Program-made: the position numbers and the translations under genes | Source: Peptococcaceae bacterium 1109 | GTDB taxonomy: Bacteria > Bacillota > Limnochordia > Darwinibacteriales > Darwinibacteriaceae | DNA: 64,000 nucleotides | Direction: 5' to 3' | NCBI GenBank assembly: GCA_001028815.1 | Contig: LDJB01000002.1 | Location: 248,001-312,000, forward strand | The notes under the pieces: generated by a model | Told to the model about the DNA's origin: nothing | Databases searched by the model: none | What the model saw: only the letters and a program-made list of their open reading frames with translations | Part shown: positions 34,657 through 45,639 of the stretch, one piece after another | Layout of the letters: the number at the start of each line of letters is the position of its first letter | Position numbering within the stretch: the first letter of the stretch is position 1

Positions 34657-36810
34657 ATGGATATCATAAAAAAACTTGCCCAAGAACTATCCCTAAGGGA
34701 ACATCAAGTGCAGCAAACCGTCACCCTCTTGGATCAGGGGAACACCATTCCCTTCATCGCCCGCTACCGTAAGGAAGCCACTGGCGAACTGGATGAGGTG
34801 CAGATCAGGGCCCTTTCTGAGCGCCTCGCGTACCTCAGGGGCCTAGAAAGCCGCAAAGCAGAAGTCCTGCGCCTCATTGGCGAACAGGGCAAACTCACAG
34901 CTGAAATTGAACAAGCGGTGAGAGGCGCGAGTTCTCTCCAGGAAGTGGAAGACCTCTACCAGCCCTTCCGGCCGAAGCGGAAAACCCGGGCTTCCGCGGC
35001 CAAGGAAAAGGGCCTCGAACCGTTGGCAGAGCAGATCCTGAAACAGGAAAAGGGGGACCCCGCATCCTGGGCAGGAGCGTTTCTATCAGAAGAAGTCCCC
35101 TCGCCTGAGGAGGCCTTAAGCGGGGCACAGGATATTATTGCAGAGTATCTCACCGATCTCCCGGAAATCAGGCAGCTGGTGCGGAAGTACACCTATGAAA
35201 CGGGGATAATCAGTGCGTCCCTTGCTGTCAGCCCAGAGGAAGCCAACGCCAAAGAATTCCAGATGTATTGGGATTATGCGGAAGAAGTGCGGAAAATTCC
35301 TCCCCACCGCATTCTGGCCCTAAACCGGGGGGAGCGCTTGGGAGTGCTCCAGGTCAAGATTGCTGTAGACGAACAAAAAGCCCTGGCTAAGCTGTCTCAA
35401 AAAGCCATCACCAACCCCCACTCTCCCTCGGCTCCCATAATTGAAGCCGCCCTCGCGGACGGCTACAAGCGCCTCCTCGCGCCTAGCATTGAACGGGATA
35501 TCCGCCGGGGGCTCACTGAAACAGCAGAAGCCCAGGCCATCGAGATTTTTGCCACCAACCTCCGCAGCCTGCTCATGCAGCCCCCAGTGCGGTGCCAGAA
35601 TGTGCTGGGGATCGACCCTGCGTTCCGCACAGGCTGTAAAGTGGTGGCAGTGGACCAGTACGGAGTGCTCCTCGACTACACTACTATCTACCCCCATGAG
35701 CCCCACAAACGCCGGGCTGAAGCCCTGAATGCCTTAAGCCGCATGGTGGAACAGTACAAGATCTCCTTGATCGTGATCGGCAACGGCACTGCCAGCCGGG
35801 AAACGGAGCAGTTAGTTGCAGAGCTAATTAAATCTCAAGGAAAAAGCTTGAGGTACTTGGTAATAAACGAAGCAGGGGCTTCAGTGTACTCTGCTTCAGA
35901 AGTCGCCCGGGAAGAGTTCCCCCAGCTGGATGTGGCCATGCGAGGAGCTGTTTCCATTGCCCGGCGGGTCCAAGACCCCCTGGCAGAGCTGGTGAAGATT
36001 GACCCTAAGTCCATTGGTGTAGGGCAGTACCAGCACGACGTGAACCAAAAGGAGCTGAGCCGCACCCTAGATGCGGTGGTGGAAAGCTGCGTGAACTACG
36101 TAGGGGTAGAGCTGAACTCCGCCTCCCAGGCCCTGCTGGGTTATGTCGCGGGGCTCTCGAAAAGCGTGGCTAACCAGATCGTGGAGCACCGGGTAGCCAA
36201 TGGGCCCTTCCGCCGCCGGAGTGAGCTGAAAAAAGTGAAAGGTTTAGGCCCGAAAACCTTCGAACAAGCTGCAGGATTTCTCCGCATCGCTGGGGGCGAG
36301 GAGCCATTGGATAACACCGCGGTTCATCCAGAATCATATGACACAGCCAGGGAGATTCTGGTTCAGATTGGATTTCAACCGCAAGATATGGCCATTCCAG
36401 ACAGGCTCAAAGAAATCCGCAGCGGGCTGAAGGCCCTAGATCCGGCCCAAACTGCCCGGGCCTTGGGCGCGGGAGAGCCTACGGTGCGGGATATCATTGC
36501 CGCCCTGGGCCAACCAGGGAGAGATCCCCGGGATGAGCTGCCCCCACCTCACTTCCGCGCGGATGTGCTGAAGATTGAAGACCTGCAGCCTGGCATGATC
36601 CTGACAGGGACTGTCCAAAACGTGGTGGATTTCGGCGCCTTTGTGGATATTGGCGTGGGTAAGAGCGGCTTGGTGCACATCTCTGAGCTCAGCACGGAGT
36701 ACGTCCGCCACCCCACCGATGTGGTGCAGGTGGGCGATGTAGTGAGCGTCCAAGTCTTAAAGGCAGATCCGGAGCTAGGGCGCATCAGTTTGACGATGAA
36801 AATAAGCTAG
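34657..36810 (+). CDS. tex: Tex family transcription accessory / RNA-binding protein
   Basis: 717-residue nucleic-acid-binding protein related to eukaryotic Spt6. Order: an N-terminal helical Tex domain (NTIPFIARYRKEATGELDE), a YqgF/RNase H-like domain (VLGIDPAFRTGCKVVAVD and VIGNGTASRETEQLV), helix-hairpin-helix motifs (FRRRSELKKVKGLGPKTFEQ), and a C-terminal S1 domain from about 640 (GMILTGTVQNVVDFGAFVDI). The start ATG is preceded by GTAGGAGG. It is monocistronic, and its last codons and stop form one arm of a hairpin that acts as terminator for the convergent arabinose operon. Confidence 0.96.
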   Translation: MDIIKKLAQELSLREHQVQQTVTLLDQGNTIPFIARYRKEATGELDEVQIRALSERLAYLRGLESRKAEVLRLIGEQGKLTAEIEQAVRGASSLQEVEDLYQPFRPKRKTRASAAKEKGLEPLAEQILKQEKGDPASWAGAFLSEEVPSPEEALSGAQDIIAEYLTDLPEIRQLVRKYTYETGIISASLAVSPEEANAKEFQMYWDYAEEVRKIPPHRILALNRGERLGVLQVKIAVDEQKALAKLSQKAITNPHSPSAPIIEAALADGYKRLLAPSIERDIRRGLTETAEAQAIEIFATNLRSLLMQPPVRCQNVLGIDPAFRTGCKVVAVDQYGVLLDYTTIYPHEPHKRRAEALNALSRMVEQYKISLIVIGNGTASRETEQLVAELIKSQGKSLRYLVINEAGASVYSASEVAREEFPQLDVAMRGAVSIARRVQDPLAELVKIDPKSIGVGQYQHDVNQKELSRTLDAVVESCVNYVGVELNSASQALLGYVAGLSKSVANQIVEHRVANGPFRRRSELKKVKGLGPKTFEQAAGFLRIAGGEEPLDNTAVHPESYDTAREILVQIGFQPQDMAIPDRLKEIRSGLKALDPAQTARALGAGEPTVRDIIAALGQPGRDPRDELPPPHFRADVLKIEDLQPGMILTGTVQNVVDFGAFVDIGVGKSGLVHISELSTEYVRHPTDVVQVGDVVSVQVLKADPELGRISLTMKIS

Positions 36811-36825
36811 GCCGAAGCCTAGCTT
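36797..36825 (-). terminator. bidirectional hairpin ending the araBDA-abfA operon
   Basis: A perfect 9-bp stem, AAGCTAGGC (36804-36812) with GCCTAGCTT (36817-36825). On the minus strand the loop is TTCG and ATTTTC follows, a good intrinsic terminator for abfA. The tex stop TAG lies inside the stem, and on the plus strand the U-tract is missing. Confidence 0.75.
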
Positions 36826-36851
36826 AGGTATGCCATTCAACACGCTCTGCA

Positions 36852-38372
<1,521 letters not shown>

Positions 38373-38383
38373 TTAAGACCCTC

Positions 38384-39898
38384 CTAGATTCCGATACCTT
38401 GGGCAATGTGGTAGTAGATCTCGTTCCAGCGCAGTTCCTTCTTGAACTGGGCCAGATCTGTGTGTTCATCGATGAGCACCATTTCGATATCTGCTATCTC
38501 GCAGTAGTCCTCAATGTATTCTGCGGTAAGGGCTTGGCTGTACACTGTATGGTGGGCGCCGCCAGCTAGAATCCACGCTGCGGCCGCGACCTTCAGATTA
38601 GGCTTGGGATCCCACAGAATCCGCGCCACAGGGAGCTTGGGCAGATCCGCGGGTGGAGCGGCTGCTTCCACTTTGTTCACCAACATGCGGAAGCGGTTTC
38701 CTAGATCAATTAAGGACGCATTGATGGCTGGCCCAGGAGCCCCGACGAAGATTAGGCGAGCAGGGTCATCCTTGCCGCCGATGCTGAGGGGCTGCACGTC
38801 AAGGACCGGCTTTTCACCAGCCACCGACTCGCAGACTTCCAGCATATGTGCGCCAAGGACCCGCATCCCCTGGGGATCAAAGTGGTAGACATAGTCCTCC
38901 ATGAAGGATGTCCCTTGGGGCATGCCCGCGGCCATCACCTTGGCAGCCCTGAGGAATGCGGCTGTTTTCCAATCCCCCTCCGCACCGAAACCATAGCCCT
39001 CTTTCATCAGGCGCTGGCAGGCCAGGCCGGGAATCTGAGCAATGCCAGGGAGATCCTGGAAGCTGGTGGTGAATCCCTTAAAATCACCGTCTTTGAGGAA
39101 CTTACGAAGGCCTAGCTCGATCCGGGCTGCCTCCAACAGGGAATCCCGCGCGGGGCCACCTTGTTTAACCCGATCTGTTAAGGTATACGACTCTTCGTAC
39201 TCCTCCACTAACCCCCGCACCTCTTGGTCTGTAACCCTATTTACATACGCCGCCAAATCACCTAAGGAGTAGCCGTTCACTTCATAGCCGAAGCGGATCT
39301 GGGCCGCGACCTTATCCCCTTCCGTTACCGCCACATCACGCATGTTGTCACCAAAGCGGGCGATCTTAGCCCCTTGCCCATCGTGCCAAGCTGCTGCGGC
39401 CCTGAGCCATACATTCAGCCTTTCCAAGACTTCTTTGTCCTGCCAGTGGCCTACAATGACTTTGCGGGCCTTGCGCATGCGTGTGTTGATAAACCCAAAT
39501 TCCCGGTCACCGTGGGCAGACTGGTTGAGGTTCATGTAGTCCATGTCGATCTCAGACCAAGGGATATCCCGGCTGAACTGGGTGTGGAGGTGTACATAGG
39601 GTTTTCTCAGCATGTTCAGGCCGGCAATCCACATCCGAGCTGGGGAGAAGGTGTGCATCCACATGATCAGGCCAATACAGCGCTGATCCGCATTTGCTTG
39701 GGCAACCAGATCCCTGATCGCGGCAGCGCTGGTGAGCACTGGTTTGTAGACCACCGTTACGGGGATCTCCGGTTGCTCGTTAATGGCCAGGGCAATTTGC
39801 TTGGCTTGCTCCTCTACCTGCCGCAGCGTCTCTTCGCCGTAGAGATCCTGACTTCCGGCAACGAACCACACTTCCAACTTCTTGAGATTAATCTCCAT
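38384..39898 (-). CDS. araA: L-arabinose isomerase
   Basis: Converts L-arabinose to L-ribulose. The 504-residue protein shows the family's Mn site: [14 protein letters not shown] and [15 protein letters not shown] supply the two Glu, LGAHMLEVC and [11 protein letters not shown] the two His. The N-terminus [20 protein letters not shown] and [16 protein letters not shown] are also diagnostic. The ATG has GGGAGG upstream. The third gene of the operon; its product feeds AraB. Confidence 0.97.
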   Translation of the reverse strand: MEINLKKLEVWFVAGSQDLYGEETLRQVEEQAKQIALAINEQPEIPVTVVYKPVLTSAAAIRDLVAQANADQRCIGLIMWMHTFSPARMWIAGLNMLRKPYVHLHTQFSRDIPWSEIDMDYMNLNQSAHGDREFGFINTRMRKARKVIVGHWQDKEVLERLNVWLRAAAAWHDGQGAKIARFGDNMRDVAVTEGDKVAAQIRFGYEVNGYSLGDLAAYVNRVTDQEVRGLVEEYEESYTLTDRVKQGGPARDSLLEAARIELGLRKFLKDGDFKGFTTSFQDLPGIAQIPGLACQRLMKEGYGFGAEGDWKTAAFLRAAKVMAAGMPQGTSFMEDYVYHFDPQGMRVLGAHMLEVCESVAGEKPVLDVQPLSIGGKDDPARLIFVGAPGPAINASLIDLGNRFRMLVNKVEAAAPPADLPKLPVARILWDPKPNLKVAAAAWILAGGAHHTVYSQALTAEYIEDYCEIADIEMVLIDEHTDLAQFKKELRWNEIYYHIAQGIGI

Positions 39899-39919
39899 GC
39901 CAAAACCTCCCTCACATCT

Positions 39920-40609
39920 TTATTTTTGGCCGTAATAGGCATTAGGGCCGTGCTTGCGCATGTAGTGTTTATCCGCGACATGCGTAGAGATGGGTTTAAC
40001 CTCACCAACCAGTGCTACCGTGTGGTAGGCCATCATGGCAAGCTGCTCCATGACTACGCTGTTGTACACAGCCTCCTCTGGATCTTTACCCCATGTAAAG
40101 GGGCCGTGTTCTGCTACCAGGACGCCAGGCACGTGCTTGTAGTTCTTCTCCTGGAACACTTCCCCGATGACCCGCCCCGTGTTCAGTTCATAGTCCTCCT
40201 CCACCTCTGCCTTGGTCAGAGGCCTGGTGCAGGGGATTTCTCCATAAAAGTAATCTGCATGAGTGGTGCCTAGGCAGGGGATGGGCTTCCCAGCCTGTGC
40301 CCAAATGGTTGCCCACGATGAATGGGTATGGACGATTCCCCCCGCCTCTGGAAAGCGGCGGTAGAGCTCGAGGTGGGTGGGGGTGTCAGAGGACGGCCTA
40401 AGGCTCCCTTCCACCACATTCCCTTCTAAATCCAAGACGACCATATTATCTGGGGCAAGGTCCTCATAGGGGACTCCGCTAGGCTTGATGACCACCAAGC
40501 CTTCGTCCCGAAGGATGCCGCTCACATTTCCCCAAGTGTAGATCACAAGGCCACGGCGCTCTAGTTCACGGTTGGCCTCCACAACTCGCTCTTTAAGTTT
40601 CTGCAGCAT
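39920..40609 (-). CDS. araD: L-ribulose-5-phosphate 4-epimerase
   Basis: Class II aldolase-family enzyme converting L-ribulose-5-phosphate to D-xylulose-5-phosphate. It has 229 residues. Zinc ligands are His 94 and His 96 in [12 protein letters not shown] and His 168 in [40 protein letters not shown] and [14 protein letters not shown] match the substrate-phosphate pocket of AraD. The ATG follows GGGGGAGG. It sits between araB and araA in the operon. Confidence 0.96.
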   Translation of the reverse strand: MLQKLKERVVEANRELERRGLVIYTWGNVSGILRDEGLVVIKPSGVPYEDLAPDNMVVLDLEGNVVEGSLRPSSDTPTHLELYRRFPEAGGIVHTHSSWATIWAQAGKPIPCLGTTHADYFYGEIPCTRPLTKAEVEEDYELNTGRVIGEVFQEKNYKHVPGVLVAEHGPFTWGKDPEEAVYNSVVMEQLAMMAYHTVALVGEVKPISTHVADKHYMRKHGPNAYYGQK

Positions 40610-40627
40610 TGGTGCACCTCCCCCAGC

Positions 40628-42301
40628 CTAAAGCTGCCGCAGAGTATCGCCGAGGAGTTCTCCTGCCTGGTGATACTTCGCATACAGCCGGTCATAGTGT
40701 TCCTTAAACTCTGGGCGGGGCTGGTATTCTTTGGCAAATCCACTGTTCATAGCTGCTTGCGCCGCCGCGATATCTGGGAAGAGCCCGGCCACTACCGCGC
40801 CAAACATGGCCGCGCCTAAGGCCGTAGCTTGGGTGGAGCGTACGACCTTGATGGGCATCCCCAAGATATCCGCGGTGACCTGCATGACAAACTCGTTTTT
40901 CCCCGGTATGCCGCCCTGGGCATTTACCTGGTCAATTTGGAGCCCTTCCTCCCGGAAACGTTCCACGATGGCTCGGGCACCAAAGGCCGTTGCTTCTACC
41001 AGGGCTCGGAAGATCCGGGGCGCATCTGTTCCTAGAGTGAGCCCCAACAGAGCACCCTTCAGCTTCTGGTCCGCATCAGGAGTGCGGCGGCCGTTCAGCC
41101 AATCCAGGGCCAGCACTGTGGTTTCCTCTGGATCGATTTGCGCCGCGGCCTCTGTCAACTTGACCAGGATCCGGTCCTTAATCATAGATTGCTGCTCGGG
41201 GGTGAGCCCTGCCTCCGGCCCGATAGCATCAATGGGCCAGCTCAGGACAGACCTGAGCCACGCATAGACATCGCCAAAGGCTGATTGGCCCGCTTCTAGC
41301 CCGATCATCCCGGGGATGACGGAGCCATCAACTTGCCCGCAAATTCCTGCAACGGTTTTTGCGGAAATCTCTTCGTAAGAGCCCACCATCACATCGCATG
41401 TGGATGTGCCCATGATTTTCACCAGGGTGTTCGCGGCAATCCCACCCCCGACCGCGCCCATGTGCGCGTCGAAGGCGCCAACTGCCACGGGGATCCCCGC
41501 AGGCAATCCCAGCTTCTCAGCCCATTCGGGAGTCAAATCGCCCGCCTTTTGATCAGAAGTGTGTGTGTCCTCATACAGCCTCTCCCTCAGGCCCCCAAGG
41601 AGGGGATCAAGCTTCACCAAGAACTCCTCTGAAGGCAGGCCGCCCCATTCCCCATGCCACATGGCCTTGTGGCCCGCCGCGCAGCGGCTACGCTTCATGG
41701 CCTGTGGATTTTCTGTACCTGTGAGGACAGCAGGGATCCAGTCGCAGATTTCCACCCAGGAGTAGGCTGCTTCCCGCACCGTGGGGTCTTTCCGCAAGAT
41801 GTGAAGGACCTTCGCCCAGAACCATTCTGAGGAGTAAATGCCCCCTTCATACTTGGTGTAGTCCGGGCCGCCCCAGGTTTTGGCCAACTGGTTGATCTCA
41901 TCGGCCTCCGCCACTGCAGTGTGGTCTTTCCACAGCACAAACATGGCGTTAGGGTTATCCTTAAACTCCGGCAAAAGGGCCAAGGGGGTCCCCTCTTCAT
42001 TTACAGGCCCTGGTGTGGAACCGGTGGTGTCGATCCCGATTCCCACTACGTTCTGGGCCACTTCTGGGCCCAACTTGCCCAGAGCACCGATAATGCATGC
42101 TTCCAATCCTTCTAAATAGTCCAGCGGATGCTGGCGGAACTGATTGGCCGCGGGATCGCAGTAAAGCCCCTTGCTCCATCTGCTATACAGCGCGACATCA
42201 TCTGCTAGTTCCTCACCGGTGCGGGCATCTACTACGAGTGCGCGCACAGAGTCACTCCCAAAGTCAACTCCGATAACATACTTTGAGGTGTCAACTACCA
42301 A
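40628..42301 (-). CDS. araB: ribulokinase
   Basis: FGGY-family kinase phosphorylating L-ribulose to L-ribulose-5-phosphate, 557 residues. YVIGVDFGSDSVRALVVDAR opens the first domain; GIGIDTTGSTPGPV, AVGAFDAHMGAVGGGI, IMGTSTCDVMVG and QVNAQGGIPGKNEFVMQV mark the active site. The start is taken as TTG 42301, with GGGGGG 8 nt upstream; no other in-frame start fits. It is the first gene of the arabinose operon. I see no canonical promoter or AraR box in the roughly 80 bp between it and the upstream terminator. Confidence 0.95.
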   Translation of the reverse strand: MVVDTSKYVIGVDFGSDSVRALVVDARTGEELADDVALYSRWSKGLYCDPAANQFRQHPLDYLEGLEACIIGALGKLGPEVAQNVVGIGIDTTGSTPGPVNEEGTPLALLPEFKDNPNAMFVLWKDHTAVAEADEINQLAKTWGGPDYTKYEGGIYSSEWFWAKVLHILRKDPTVREAAYSWVEICDWIPAVLTGTENPQAMKRSRCAAGHKAMWHGEWGGLPSEEFLVKLDPLLGGLRERLYEDTHTSDQKAGDLTPEWAEKLGLPAGIPVAVGAFDAHMGAVGGGIAANTLVKIMGTSTCDVMVGSYEEISAKTVAGICGQVDGSVIPGMIGLEAGQSAFGDVYAWLRSVLSWPIDAIGPEAGLTPEQQSMIKDRILVKLTEAAAQIDPEETTVLALDWLNGRRTPDADQKLKGALLGLTLGTDAPRIFRALVEATAFGARAIVERFREEGLQIDQVNAQGGIPGKNEFVMQVTADILGMPIKVVRSTQATALGAAMFGAVVAGLFPDIAAAQAAMNSGFAKEYQPRPEFKEHYDRLYAKYHQAGELLGDTLRQL

Positions 42302-42376
42302 CCTCTATTCCCCCCCAAAACATAGAACTTAATACATATCTTTCGCCTCTAGCCAGTTTTAACCTTCTCTTCCTTA

Positions 42377-42404
42377 GTGTAAAACGGGGCTCGCGCCCCG
42401 TTTT
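42377..42404 (-). terminator. intrinsic terminator after the GH127 gene
   Basis: A perfect 10-bp stem AAAACGGGGC/GCCCCGTTTT (42381-42390 with 42395-42404) with a 4-nt loop. On the minus strand it ends in TTTTAC. The stop codon of the GH127 gene (42403-42405) lies in the stem base. It insulates araB from the upstream unit. Confidence 0.85.
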
Positions 42405-44319
42405 ATTGTTCATTGATCCACACTCGCATTTCTCCCGGCTGCCTATTGTTCCACGCGAAGTAGGGCACAGCTGTTACAGGAACCGCCTCGTCCTGCGGCC
42501 CGGTAGTAGTGTAGAGACTCTCGGTCCCTTGCCGGCGCAGTCCTGTGCCCACGAGGACAGGCAGGCCTAAAGACGGGTCTTCCTCCACCTGAAACTCACT
42601 CTCCCGGGGGATAAACAGTGCTGCCAGGTGGGGCCCGTTATCCACTTCTTCAAAGCAATATACGATGGGCCCGCGCTGTAGGGCGACTTTCCCCACATTT
42701 TCCTCGACCTGCGGGTTTGCCCAAACCCGCTCTACGGGCATGAAGAGGGTGAGGGTTACGGTGTCTCCCGGGGCCCACACCCGCTTCAGGCGCAGGTAAC
42801 CGTCGTGCACTTCCAAAGAACTCAGCTCCTCATCCCCCACCTTCACCCTATGCTGGGTGCACCATCCTGGGATGCGAAGGTTAAGGGAAAACTCCTGGGC
42901 CCTTTGCATATTCAAGGTAAACTGCACCGTCCCATCCCAGGGGTACTCCGTCTTCTGTACTACTTCCACCTGACCTGAACTAAGCTGGATAGTGGCAGTG
43001 CTCCCTGCATAGAGGTGGACAAAGAGTTCTGCTCCGCCAGCACTGTAGATATAGCTGTGGATGGAAGCCAAGAGCCGAGCGATATTTGGCGGGCAGCACG
43101 CGCACCCGAACCATTCCTGGCGCACGGGATTGACGTGGCGCAGATCGTGGCGGGCAGCGCACACCTTAGGGTCTACCGCAAGCGGGTTAACATAAAAGAA
43201 CTTCGTCCCTTCCATGGACATACCGCTTAGCACCCCGTTGTAAAGGGCCCGTTCCATCACATCTGCATACTCAGCCTTGGGTGCGAGAGCCAGCATACGC
43301 TGGGCAAAAAAGACCAGCCCAATGGCGGCACAGGTCTCTGCATAGGCCGTGTCATTGGGGAGATCGTAATCGATGGTAAAGCCCTCGTGGTAATCTTGGG
43401 AACCGATGCCTCCGGTAATGTACATGCGCCGCTGGACCGTGTTATGCCACAGCCGCTCACACACCTGAACCAGTTCAGGATCGTCTTTCTCCAGGGCAAG
43501 TTCTGCAACGGCTGCGAGAAGGTACATGGCCCGCACAGCATGGCCTTCCACAGTGTCCTGCTCCCGCACGGGCAGGTGGGACTGGCTGTAAGAATAGTCA
43601 AAGCGATAGGCAGCAGGATCTTCCCCCCGGGCTTTCGCCTCTGCGTCAAAATAGTGGGGCTGCTTCCCCCGTTCCTCGATGAAAAACTCCGCGAGTTTCA
43701 GGTGCGCGGGGTTATTGGTGACCCTGTACAACTTGAGCAAAGCCAGCTCAATCTCTTCGTGCCCGGGGTAGCCCCGCTTTTGGCCCTCTCCTGGGCCGAA
43801 GACTTCCCCGATGTGATCTACCATCCGGCACACGATTTGCAGCAGCTGGTCTTTCCCCGTCGCTTGGTAATACGCCACAGCAGCTTCAATAAGGTGCCCT
43901 GCGCAATACAGTTCATGGTGGTCCCTGAGGTTGGTCCAGCGGCGCTCAAGACCTGTGATGGTGTAATATGAGTTAAGGTACCCGTCCCTTTGTTGGGCCC
44001 GGCCGAGAAGGCCGATCACTTCATCTGCATGAGCCTCCCACTCTGGGTTAGATTCTGCCATCAAGCTGTAGGAGACAGCCTCTAGCCACTTTGCCAGATC
44101 ACTGTCTTGGAACACCCACCCCCGGTGCTGGCCATCTTTTTCCCCCGCGGCAATGCGCAGGTTCTCAATCGCGTGACTGGGGGCAGCTCCAGGGATGCTG
44201 TCGTTGAGAGCCCTCCACTGATAAGGAATCACTTTGTCCCGTACTGCCTGTGCCCGCTCCCCAAGTAGGCCTTCTGTTAAGCGCACATCCCAACAGAACT
44301 GTGTCGCTGGATTTCCCAT
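42403..44319 (-). CDS. beta-L-arabinofuranosidase, GH127 (HypBA1-like)
   Basis: Zinc- and thiol-dependent retaining glycosidase that removes beta-linked L-arabinofuranose, known from plant hydroxyproline-rich glycoproteins. 638 residues from ATG 44319, with GGGGAGG upstream; the open frame to 44427 lacks a ribosome site. The catalytic centre is complete: YAETCAAIG with acid/base Glu 328 and Cys 330, and WFGCACCPPN with Cys 406, 408 and 409. Spacing matches the HypBA1 catalytic Cys/zinc set. RDGYLNSYYT and GGIGSQDYHEGF are further marks. No signal peptide, hence intracellular. It stands alone between two hairpins and the transporter operon. Confidence 0.92.
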   Translation of the reverse strand: MGNPATQFCWDVRLTEGLLGERAQAVRDKVIPYQWRALNDSIPGAAPSHAIENLRIAAGEKDGQHRGWVFQDSDLAKWLEAVSYSLMAESNPEWEAHADEVIGLLGRAQQRDGYLNSYYTITGLERRWTNLRDHHELYCAGHLIEAAVAYYQATGKDQLLQIVCRMVDHIGEVFGPGEGQKRGYPGHEEIELALLKLYRVTNNPAHLKLAEFFIEERGKQPHYFDAEAKARGEDPAAYRFDYSYSQSHLPVREQDTVEGHAVRAMYLLAAVAELALEKDDPELVQVCERLWHNTVQRRMYITGGIGSQDYHEGFTIDYDLPNDTAYAETCAAIGLVFFAQRMLALAPKAEYADVMERALYNGVLSGMSMEGTKFFYVNPLAVDPKVCAARHDLRHVNPVRQEWFGCACCPPNIARLLASIHSYIYSAGGAELFVHLYAGSTATIQLSSGQVEVVQKTEYPWDGTVQFTLNMQRAQEFSLNLRIPGWCTQHRVKVGDEELSSLEVHDGYLRLKRVWAPGDTVTLTLFMPVERVWANPQVEENVGKVALQRGPIVYCFEEVDNGPHLAALFIPRESEFQVEEDPSLGLPVLVGTGLRRQGTESLYTTTGPQDEAVPVTAVPYFAWNNRQPGEMRVWINEQ

Positions 44320-44603
44320 TTTGATCCTCCCCGCCTCTGAAATCGATCCCAGGATTCCGAACATAGTAATATTACCAGTGATTACCAGCTTAACATAGGA
44401 AAAGACGCCGGTCAACATGTAACGCATCCCTGGGTTTATGTTTATTTTAGCAGTGATATGTGCAGGATTAGTGGAACGGGTGTAATATATTAATAATTGT
44501 GTTGTGCATTTTTTACGGGTGTGCGGGAGGTGATGGGGAAAAGCTTGGTGGATTTGAGTGCAACGATGGTCAGTCTACTAAATCTTCAAAAGGGGGTTTT
44601 TTT
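44320..44603. other. divergent intergenic region, GH127 gene / sugar transporter
   Basis: 284 bp between the divergent GH127 and binding-protein genes, AT-richer than its surroundings. It presumably holds both promoters, but I find no convincing -35/-10 pair: the TAATATATTAATAATT stretch at 44484-44499 lacks a good -35. A short coupled reading frame (44533-44607) lies in front of the binding-protein gene. Confidence 0.5.
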
Positions 44604-44607
44604 GTGA
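44533..44607 (+). CDS. possible 24-residue leader peptide coupled to the binding-protein gene
   Basis: ATG 44533 opens a 24-codon frame (begins MGKSLVDLSATMVSLL, ends GVFL) whose TGA overlaps the GTG start of the binding-protein gene as GTGA. GGGAGG precedes the ATG, but only 2 nt away, which is poor spacing. It may be chance; the exact stop/start overlap is the main argument for it. Confidence 0.25.
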   Translation: MGKSLVDLSATMVSLLNLQKGVFL

Positions 44608-45566
44608 ACCGGAAGTTGTTAGTGCTGTCACTCACACTCATGCTGATCTTTGCCGCGGCTGTGACCGCTTCGGCTCAGAAAAAGCAGCTTGACTTTGTTG
44701 TGATTACCCACAGCGCCACTATTGATTTCTGGATTCCGCTGGTGAAGGGTGCACAAGATGCCGCAGCTATGATCAATGCCTTTGACCCGGAAGTGGAAAT
44801 CACCGTGCGCCACACTGGCCCAAGCTTGTTCAACGTTGCAGAGCAAGTGAACATTATGGAGAACGTCATCCAAGCTGGTGTGCATGGCATCATCTCCACC
44901 ATGCCAGACCCCACCGCTTTTGACGCTCCTGTACAGCGGGCACTGGATGCAGGCATCCCTGTAATTGCCACCAACGCTGATGCAGGCCCTGATAACCCCA
45001 GAATGGCTTATGTAGGCCAAAGCGACTTCTCCGCAGGCCAAACCTTGGCCCGCAACCTCATCGGCCTCATCGGCACCAGCGGCAAGATCGCCATCGGCAT
45101 CGAAGACCTGGGACACACCTCCTTGCAGCAGCGCCTCGCTGGTGTACTCGACATCCTGGATCAAACTGACATCGACTACACAATCCTCCAGACCACTGCT
45201 GACCTCACCATCGGTGCCAGCATGTTCGAGACCTACCTCATCGGAAACGCCGATGCGAAGGCGATCATTAGTGTTGATGCCAACACCCAAGCCCACGGCG
45301 TAGTTATCCGCAACCTCGGCCTCGAAGGCAAGGTCATCTCCGCCGGTTGGGACCTCGTGCCAACCACCCTGGATAACATCCGTGATGGCCTCACCGCCTT
45401 TACCATTGACCAACAACCATATGTACAAGGTTTCTATCCTGTAATGGCTCTCTATCTCTACCACAAGTATGCCATCGCTCCCGCGGATATGGACTCTGGT
45501 GCGGGCGTTGTTAACATCGACAACATCGCGGAAGTCCTCGAGCTGGCCGAAAAGGGATATCGTTAA
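44604..45566 (+). CDS. sugar ABC transporter substrate-binding protein (RbsB/CUT2 type)
   Basis: 320-residue exported binding protein of the periplasmic-binding-protein/LacI superfamily that delivers a monosaccharide to the ABC importer encoded next. A signal peptide (about 1-24, KLLVLSLTLMLIFAAAVTASAQ without an obvious lipobox Cys) precedes the first lobe DFVVITHSATIDFWIPLVKG. Family marks are GVHGIISTMPDPTAFDAPVQ, AGIPVIATNADAG, MAYVGQSDFSAG and KAIISVDANTQAHGVV. The GTG at 44604 lies 7 nt after GGGGG. Position opposite the arabinosidase genes suggests arabinose or another released pentose as ligand. The absence of a lipobox is odd for a Gram-positive binding protein. Confidence 0.9.
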   Translation: MNRKLLVLSLTLMLIFAAAVTASAQKKQLDFVVITHSATIDFWIPLVKGAQDAAAMINAFDPEVEITVRHTGPSLFNVAEQVNIMENVIQAGVHGIISTMPDPTAFDAPVQRALDAGIPVIATNADAGPDNPRMAYVGQSDFSAGQTLARNLIGLIGTSGKIAIGIEDLGHTSLQQRLAGVLDILDQTDIDYTILQTTADLTIGASMFETYLIGNADAKAIISVDANTQAHGVVIRNLGLEGKVISAGWDLVPTTLDNIRDGLTAFTIDQQPYVQGFYPVMALYLYHKYAIAPADMDSGAGVVNIDNIAEVLELAEKGYR

Positions 45567-45584
45567 GCATAGGATGCAAGAATA

Positions 45585-45612
45585 GGAGCGTGCTGCCGAA
45601 GCGGCACGCTCC
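45585..45612 (+). other. stem-loop between binding-protein and ATPase genes
   Basis: GGAGCGTGC pairs with GCACGCTCC with a GCCG/CGGC inner option. No U-tract follows. Such hairpins between the binding-protein and ATPase genes of importers usually protect the upstream mRNA or cause partial termination, so that more binding protein is made. Confidence 0.6.
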
Positions 45613-45639
45613 CCACTCCTCTATAGGGGGGACTTTTTT

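Noticed and set aside
39374-40273. 299-codon plus-strand open frame antisense to araA and araD
   Set aside because: It lies opposite two certain genes and its translation shows no domain or ribosome site; long antisense frames are expected at this GC content.
44628-45464. 278-codon minus-strand frame opposite the sugar-binding-protein gene
   Set aside because: It mirrors the codon pattern of a highly biased gene; there is no ribosome site and no recognisable protein.
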